A stretch of 64,000 bases of DNA, taken from contig NZ_JAGGPA010000020.1 in NCBI RefSeq assembly GCF_018614035.1, positions 310,001 through 374,000 of the forward strand, given 5' to 3'. The notes below the pieces were generated by a model, which had not been told where the DNA came from, made no database searches, and saw nothing but the letters and a program-made list of their open reading frames with translations. Position 1 is the first letter of the stretch, and the number at the start of each line of letters is the position of its first letter. The position numbers and the translations under genes were made by a program. Positions 59,082 through 64,000 of the stretch are shown one piece after another. Source of the DNA: Streptomyces sp. ISL-96. Its GTDB lineage: Bacteria > Actinomycetota > Actinomycetes > Streptomycetales > Streptomycetaceae.

Positions 59082-59648
59082 TCAGTCCTCGACGAGCGCG
59101 TCGACCACGGCCCGGGCGACCCGGCCCGCCCGCTCGGCCGTCCAGTAGGCCGGGTCCTCCACGGTGGAGATGAAGTAGCCGCGGGTCAGCAGGAAGAGGA
59201 TGTCGGCGGCCAGCTCCGCGTCGGATACTCCCGCCGCGATGGCCGCGTCGACGAACTCCTGGCGTGATTCACGCGGTTCGCGGTGGTCGACGCCGTTCGG
59301 GTCGGTGTGCGCCGACGAGAGCATCTCGACCCACAGCGTGCGCAGCAGCAGGTCGTCGGGTTCGGTGCTGAGGTACCACTCCACCGTGGTTCGCAGGCGT
59401 TCTCTGCCTACCAGGTCGTCCAGGCGGGCTTCCAGGTCGGTGCGCCAGCGAGACTCGGCGGCACGGACGGCGTTGGTGATCAGGGCTGTCCGTGTGGGCA
59501 CGTAGTTGGTCACCATCGCGGTGGAGCCGCCCAGTTCCTTGGCCACGGCGCGGATGGTGATCGCGCGCGCTCCGTCGCGGGCGGCGACCGCGAGGGTGGC
59601 CCGGGCGATTTCCTTGCGGCGCTGGACTTCGTCGACGTCGATCGGCAT
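59082..59648 (-). CDS. TetR-family transcriptional regulator
   Basis: The 188-residue protein has an N-terminal helix-turn-helix (EIARATLAVAARDGARAITIRAVAKELGGSTAMVTNYVPTRTALITNAV, residues about 13-61) and a TetR_C-type ligand domain (VEMLSSAHTDPNG, RGYFISTVEDPAYWTAERAGRVARAVVDAL). It is divergent from the CocE-like hydrolase operon, with an operator-like dyad between them. The similar dyad before the solute-binding gene suggests it controls both. It should respond to the transported substrate or a derived acid. Confidence 0.9.
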   Translation of the reverse strand: MPIDVDEVQRRKEIARATLAVAARDGARAITIRAVAKELGGSTAMVTNYVPTRTALITNAVRAAESRWRTDLEARLDDLVGRERLRTTVEWYLSTEPDDLLLRTLWVEMLSSAHTDPNGVDHREPRESRQEFVDAAIAAGVSDAELAADILFLLTRGYFISTVEDPAYWTAERAGRVARAVVDALVED

Positions 59649-59689
59649 GGGGGCAACCTAGCTCAGAGGGGGTTGACGCTGCGGTCATT

Positions 59690-59712
59690 AAGATACAACG
59701 CTGTTATATCAC
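59690..59712 (+). promoter_or_regulatory. Operator site B of the TetR regulon
   Basis: AAGATACAACG (59690-59700), C (59701) and TGTTATATCAC (59702-59712) lie between tetR and the hydrolase gene, with 7 of 11 matched pairs. The right half reads GTGATATAACA on the minus strand, 10 of 11 identical to the left half of site A (53852-53862). Confidence 0.7.
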
Positions 59713-59748
59713 ATTGTTTTCTCAGTGTTTCTTCCGCATGGAGAGCCC

Positions 59749-61434
59749 ATGAGCCTTGCCGTTGAGCGTGTCACTGCTCAGCCCGTCCCCCCGCACGCGC
59801 AGCAGCACATGGTGCGAATGCGGGACGGAGTGCTGCTGGCCACCGACGTCTACGGCGCCGGCCCCGAACCCGCTCCGACCGTGCTGGTCCGAGTGCCGTA
59901 CGACAAGAACAGCCGATACGTCTTCTTCGAGAAGGTCGCGCAGCGGTTCACGGCGCACGGTTACGTCATGGTGGTCCAGGACGTCCGCGGCAAGTTCCGC
60001 TCGCAGGGCGAGACGCTGGGCTGGACCGGCGAGGTGGACGACGGGTACGACACCATCGAGTGGCTCACGCACCAGCCGTGGTCCAACGGGCTCGTGGGCA
60101 TGTTCGGCGACTCGTACTACGGCTTCACCCAGTGGTCGGCGGTCGCCGGCCAGCACCCCGCCCTGCGCGCCATCGTCCCCCGGGTGACGAGCACCAACAA
60201 CGGGCCTGGTGTGGCCAGTTACGACGCCGGGTCCGGCCGGCAGCCCCTGTGGCTGGAGGGCGCCGACTACCAGGCGCACGTCTGGATCGACAACGACAGC
60301 TACGAGTTCGAGGCGGACCTCACCAAGCGCCCGCTGATCACGGCGTACGAGGAGGCCTTCGCGGTCATCGGGAAGCGCTCGGCGGGCTTCGACCTTGTCG
60401 TCGGCGGCATCCCCCTGCGCCCGTACAACGGACCGCATCCCTACGACGCACGCCCGGTCCCCGTCCTGCACTGTGTGGGCTGGTTCGACAACCTCGGCAT
60501 CGCCCACATGCGCGACTACACCGAACTGGCCCGACGCCCCGGCTGGGCGGCGGTGCAGTACCTGATCGCCGACACGACCGACCACGAGAACTACTTCCTG
60601 GAGAACGCGCCGGTGTCCCCGGAGACCGACCACCTGGTCAGCGAGGCCGCTCTCGACGGCATGCTCGACGCGTACACCGGTCCCGCACTGGAGTTCTTCG
60701 ACGTCTTCCTCAAGGGCGAGGCGCGGCCCGAATCGCTCCCGCGAGTGCGGTGGAAGCTCGGACACGTCGGCTGGCGTACGTCGACGGCCTGGCCCCCGCC
60801 GCAGGCGAACGGAACCGACCTGTACCTGGGGGAACCGCGAGCCGCGACCGGACCGGTGCCCGGCGGCCGGCTCGCCGCCGCTCCGGCACCTGACGCCGAG
60901 TCCGTGGAATGGCGGTACGACCCGGACGACCTGGTGCCGTCCGCCACGGCGGACACCTTCATGGTGTTGCGCGACCATCCGGACGAGCGCCGTACGGCGG
61001 ACCGGGACGACGTCCTCGTCTTCACGGGACCGGCCTCCGACGCCCCCCTCGACCTGGCCGGGCCCGTACACGCGGTGCTGCACGTCGAAAGCACGGCGCC
61101 CACCTTCGACGTATTCGTCAGGCTCCTCGACCTGGCACCGGACGGCACGGCCCGGCTGATCGTACGCGGCTGCGCACAGGCGGACACGCCGGGCGAGATG
61201 GAGATCGCGCTCGGACACACCGGTTACCGGGTGCGCCCGGGCCACCGTCTCGCGCTGACCGTGGCGAGCAGCGACTTCCCCAACCACCTGCCCAACTCCG
61301 GTTCGGACGAGAACCCGTGGCTGACGACCGCTCCCAAGGCGAGCGTCCAGAAGCTGCGGACCGGATCCGCCCATCCCTCGCGCCTGCGCCTCACCGTCCT
61401 GCCCGACAGCGGTACGGGGAGTGGTCCGAGATGA
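59749..61434 (+). CDS. CocE/NonD-family hydrolase
   Basis: The 561-residue protein is of the X-Pro dipeptidyl-peptidase/cocaine-esterase (S15/CocE) type: an alpha/beta-hydrolase domain with GKFRSQGET and the nucleophile elbow FGDSYYG (Ser122), a cap domain, and a C-terminal jelly-roll (FDVFVRLLDLAPDGTARLIVRGCA, PGHRLALTVASSDFPNHLPNSG). It hydrolyses esters or acyl-peptide bonds of bulky substrates. No signal peptide is seen, so it acts on imported material. ATG 59749 has GGAGAG upstream. It starts the operon of permeases and ATPase, and its stop overlaps the first permease start (ATGA). Confidence 0.88.
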   Translation: MSLAVERVTAQPVPPHAQQHMVRMRDGVLLATDVYGAGPEPAPTVLVRVPYDKNSRYVFFEKVAQRFTAHGYVMVVQDVRGKFRSQGETLGWTGEVDDGYDTIEWLTHQPWSNGLVGMFGDSYYGFTQWSAVAGQHPALRAIVPRVTSTNNGPGVASYDAGSGRQPLWLEGADYQAHVWIDNDSYEFEADLTKRPLITAYEEAFAVIGKRSAGFDLVVGGIPLRPYNGPHPYDARPVPVLHCVGWFDNLGIAHMRDYTELARRPGWAAVQYLIADTTDHENYFLENAPVSPETDHLVSEAALDGMLDAYTGPALEFFDVFLKGEARPESLPRVRWKLGHVGWRTSTAWPPPQANGTDLYLGEPRAATGPVPGGRLAAAPAPDAESVEWRYDPDDLVPSATADTFMVLRDHPDERRTADRDDVLVFTGPASDAPLDLAGPVHAVLHVESTAPTFDVFVRLLDLAPDGTARLIVRGCAQADTPGEMEIALGHTGYRVRPGHRLALTVASSDFPNHLPNSGSDENPWLTTAPKASVQKLRTGSAHPSRLRLTVLPDSGTGSGPR

Positions 61435-62381
61435 CGCTCCGGTTCGTCGCCGCCAGGCTGGCCACCCTCGTGGTGACCGTCCTCGCCTCCAGCCTGGCCA
61501 TCTACGGCGCCCTGTTCCTGACTCCCGGCGACCCCGCCACGCTGCTCGTCGGCGGCAGCCGGAACCCCGACCCCGAGGTCCTGGAGCGGATCCACCGCGA
61601 ATACCACTTGGACGATCCGTTCCTGGAGGGCTATTGGCACTGGCTCAGTGGCTGCCTCCACGGTGACTTCGGGAAATCCCTGGTCTACCGCGATACCGTC
61701 GCCAGCCTGATAGGCGCCCGTGCGGGCGACACCCTCGCGCTGGTCACCTACGCCTCCGTCCTGGTCCTTCTCGCCGGAACGCTCATCGGCACGATCGCCG
61801 CGCTGCGCGGCGGCCGGACCGAGACGCTGGCCACGACGCTCACGGCCGGCGCGATGGCGGTGCCGACGTTCATCATGTCGGTCCTGCTCATCTGGGTGTT
61901 CGCCGTCCAGCTGCCGTGGTTCCCGGTGTACGGGTCCGGCGAGGGCTTCACCGGCACCCTCTCGCACCTGACGTTGCCGGCCCTCGCCCTGGCGGTGACC
62001 TGGACGGGTTACGTCGCGCAAGTAACCCGGACCGCCGTACGCGCGGAGATGCGCTCGGAGCACGTGGAGACCGCCCGCAGTCGCGGCGTACCGGAGCCGG
62101 CCGTCATCAGACGGCACGTGCTGCACAACGCCTCCGGCCCCGTCTTCGCCGTGTCCGGCGTCGGCATCGCGGGCCTCATCGCCACCGCCGCCGTCGCTGA
62201 GCAGGCGTTCGGAACCGGCGGGCTGGGAGCGCTCATGATCGAGGCGGCGTCCAAGCAGGACATGGCCGTGGTCCAGGCCGTGTCGCTGATCTTCGTGGTC
62301 GTGTTCGTCGTCATCAACACCGTCGTCGACCTGGTCAGCGCCGCACTCGATCCCCGAACCGCGCAGAAGGGGACCCGATGA
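61431..62381 (+). CDS. Peptide-type ABC transporter permease (DppB-like)
   Basis: The 316-residue DppB-class permease has a first helix LATLVVTVLASSLAIYGALF, the periplasmic YHLDDPFLEGYWHWLSGCLHGDFGKSL segment, the EAA loop ETARSRGVPEPAVIRRHVLHNASGPV and the C-terminal AEQAFGTGGLGALMIEAAS region. ATG 61431 overlaps the hydrolase stop. It lacks a nearby solute-binding gene on this strand; the lipoprotein at 52172-53818 is the likeliest partner. Confidence 0.9.
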   Translation: MTLRFVAARLATLVVTVLASSLAIYGALFLTPGDPATLLVGGSRNPDPEVLERIHREYHLDDPFLEGYWHWLSGCLHGDFGKSLVYRDTVASLIGARAGDTLALVTYASVLVLLAGTLIGTIAALRGGRTETLATTLTAGAMAVPTFIMSVLLIWVFAVQLPWFPVYGSGEGFTGTLSHLTLPALALAVTWTGYVAQVTRTAVRAEMRSEHVETARSRGVPEPAVIRRHVLHNASGPVFAVSGVGIAGLIATAAVAEQAFGTGGLGALMIEAASKQDMAVVQAVSLIFVVVFVVINTVVDLVSAALDPRTAQKGTR

Positions 62382-63262
62382 CCACCACCCTTTTCAGCCG
62401 CGGCCCGGTACGCCGTCCTGGTCGTACGCCCCGTACCGAGGCCCGAATCGCACCCCCACGCGACTACACGACCCTCGGCGCCGGGGGCGTTGTCGCTGTG
62501 TTCCTCGTGCTGGCCGCGCTGGGTCCGCTGATCGTCCCGCACGACCCGAACGCCGTCGCCCCGCTCAACGTCAACGCCGGAGCCTCCACGGTCCACCTCC
62601 TGGGCACTGACGACACCGGACGCGACATCCTGTCCAGGCTCATCGCCGGTACCCGCTCCAGCCTGGCGGCACCGGCCGTGGTGATCCTCATCTCCACCAC
62701 CCTCGGCACCGTGCTGGCGCTGACCGCGGCCTGGGCCGGGGGCAGGACCGACCGGTTCGTCTCCGGTGCTCTGGACGTCGTTTTCGGCTTCCCCGGCCTG
62801 ATCATGGCGGTTCTCGCAGCCGCTGTCTTCGGGGCGGGCCTGACCGCTCCGATCGTGGCCCTCTCGATCGCCTACCTGCCACTGATCACGCGCGTTGTGC
62901 GATCGGCCGCGATCAAGGAACGCAATCTGCCGTACGTCTCGGCGCTCCAACTCCTCGGGGCTCCCACACACCGCATCTGGCTCCGGCATCTGCTGCCGAA
63001 CCTGCTGCCCTTCGTCCTCGTCCAGGCCACCATCGGTTTCGGGTACGCCCTTCTCGACGTGGCCGCGATCTCGTTCCTCGGGCTCGGCAGCCAGCCGCCG
63101 GACCCCGAGTGGGGACTGATGGTGTCCAACGGGGCCCCCTCGATCCTCGCCGGCCAACCACAGCAGTCGCTGTACGCCGGCCTCGTCATCCTGGTGGTGG
63201 TGGTCGCGTTCAACCTGCTGGGGACGGGGCTGTCCCGACGCCTGCTCGGAGAAGACGCATGA
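62378..63262 (+). CDS. Peptide-type ABC transporter permease (DppC-like)
   Basis: The 294-residue DppC-class permease has the HLLGTDDTGRDILSRL motif after its first helix, the EAA loop VSALQLLGAPTHRIWLRHLLPNLLP and the SFLGLGSQPPDPEWGLMVSNGAPSI signature. Start ATG 62378 overlaps the previous stop by 4 bp, and the following ATPase gene starts inside its end (ATGA at 63259-63262). It completes the membrane channel. Confidence 0.9.
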   Translation: MTTTLFSRGPVRRPGRTPRTEARIAPPRDYTTLGAGGVVAVFLVLAALGPLIVPHDPNAVAPLNVNAGASTVHLLGTDDTGRDILSRLIAGTRSSLAAPAVVILISTTLGTVLALTAAWAGGRTDRFVSGALDVVFGFPGLIMAVLAAAVFGAGLTAPIVALSIAYLPLITRVVRSAAIKERNLPYVSALQLLGAPTHRIWLRHLLPNLLPFVLVQATIGFGYALLDVAAISFLGLGSQPPDPEWGLMVSNGAPSILAGQPQQSLYAGLVILVVVVAFNLLGTGLSRRLLGEDA

Positions 63263-64000
63263 CATCATCACCGCTGCTCCAGATCAACGCGCTGAGGCTC
63301 GACCTGCCCCTGGACGGAACCATGCGGACCGTCGTCCACCGAGCGGATGTGAGCATCGACGAAGGCCTCGCCGTCGCCCTGGTGGGTGAGTCCGGATCGG
63401 GCAAGTCGCTGACGGCCCGTTCCGTTCTGCGCCTGCTGCCGAACGGGGCCCGCCTGCATGGGGATCTGCTCTTCGCAGGCGAATCCGTGCCGGACATGAC
63501 CCGGGAACGGTTGCGAGAATTCCGCGCCACCGACGTCGCCATGGTGTTCCAGGATCCGCGGGCCCACATCAATCCGGCCCGCAGCGTCGGCGACTTCCTG
63601 GTGGAGGGACTGACCGCCGCACGCGGCGTCCCCGCTGCCGAGGCCGTCGCCAAGGTCACGGGAATCCTGCGGGAAGTCGGCATCAGCGATGCCGGCCGGC
63701 GCATGCGGCAGCGTCCCCACGAGCTGTCCGGCGGCCTGCTGCAACGGGTCATGATCGCCGCCGCGCTGGCCGCCGAACCGCGGCTGCTGCTCGCCGACGA
63801 GCCGACCACCGCGCTCGACGTGACCACCCAGGAGGAGGTGATGGCCATCATCGGCGAGGCACGTGAAGCCCGCGGTCTCGCCATGCTGTTCATCACCCAC
63901 GACCTGGAACTGGCCGCCGCCGTGTGCGACCGGGTCATGGTGATGTACGCGGGTACGACCGTCGAGGAACTTCCGGCCACCTCGCTCCGCCACCACGCCG
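63259..64000 (+). CDS. Peptide-type ABC transporter ATPase (DppD-like), cut by window end
   Basis: The visible 247 residues include Walker A GESGSGKS, Q-loop MVFQDP, signature LSGGLLQR, Walker B LLLADEPTTALD and H-loop ITHD. The frame runs out of the window, so the C-terminal portion, where DppD proteins bear their oligopeptide extension, is missing. ATG 63259 overlaps the permease stop. A DppF-type second ATPase is expected downstream. Confidence 0.9.
   Translation, partial: MTSSPLLQINALRLDLPLDGTMRTVVHRADVSIDEGLAVALVGESGSGKSLTARSVLRLLPNGARLHGDLLFAGESVPDMTRERLREFRATDVAMVFQDPRAHINPARSVGDFLVEGLTAARGVPAAEAVAKVTGILREVGISDAGRRMRQRPHELSGGLLQRVMIAAALAAEPRLLLADEPTTALDVTTQEEVMAIIGEAREARGLAMLFITHDLELAAAVCDRVMVMYAGTTVEELPATSLRHHA

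Overview
This 64 kb window looks like chromosomal DNA of a Streptomyces or a close actinomycete relative. The GC content is very high, GTG starts and 4-bp ATGA/GTGA overlaps are common, and many lipoprotein and Tat-type exports are encoded. It also carries actinomycete-style regulators: a SigB-type sigma factor, SpoIIE-type phosphatases, a TetR, a MarR, a PadR and an XRE-cupin protein. I see no tRNA, rRNA, CRISPR array, transposase, phage gene or PKS/NRPS cluster. Every assignment rests on reading the sequence and on remembered family features. No search was run.

Layout. 0-10.6 kb: an erythromycin-esterase-family gene entering from the left; an ABM-domain membrane protein; an oligopeptide-type ABC operon broken by an internal deletion; a methyltransferase; secreted and hypothetical proteins; a phosphodiesterase-like enzyme. 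10.7-16.0 kb: an intact five-gene nickel/peptide ABC operon (nikABCDE type) behind a sequence matching the Nur (nickel-responsive Fur-family) box. 16-22 kb: two acyl-CoA dehydrogenases with a quinone oxidoreductase, then two CNNM/CBS (CorC-type) membrane proteins. 22-34.5 kb: a secreted GH84 glycosidase, a SigB/F-type sigma factor, a PIG-L deacetylase, an S33 peptidase, an osmolyte (OpuC/ProU-type) transporter split into two convergent units, and a PadR-controlled acyl-CoA dehydrogenase. 34.5-39.4 kb: two convergent SpoIIE-type phosphatases. 39.5-45.1 kb: a 4-hydroxyproline catabolic operon headed by an XRE-cupin regulator, with the same inverted repeat in front of regulator and operon. 45-50 kb: FkbM methyltransferase, GT4 glycosyltransferase, SLT-type lysozyme-like protein, a LysR effector-domain protein opposite a DUF5997 gene, and a DinB protein. 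50.0-50.7 kb: a deletion scar joining the C-terminal remains of a lysR gene and an EamA transporter gene.

50.7-64 kb is the most interesting part. A solute-binding lipoprotein and an amidase read leftwards. A CocE-type hydrolase, two permeases and an ATPase read rightwards and leave the window. These two units lie 6 kb apart but carry the same dyad, next to a TetR gene. I infer one regulon and one transporter split in two. Between them sits a MarR-flanked operon (SDR, amidohydrolase, CoA ligase, MaoC hydratase) that could degrade the acid released by the hydrolases. Together this reads as an uncharacterised uptake-and-catabolism system for an amide- or ester-containing compound.
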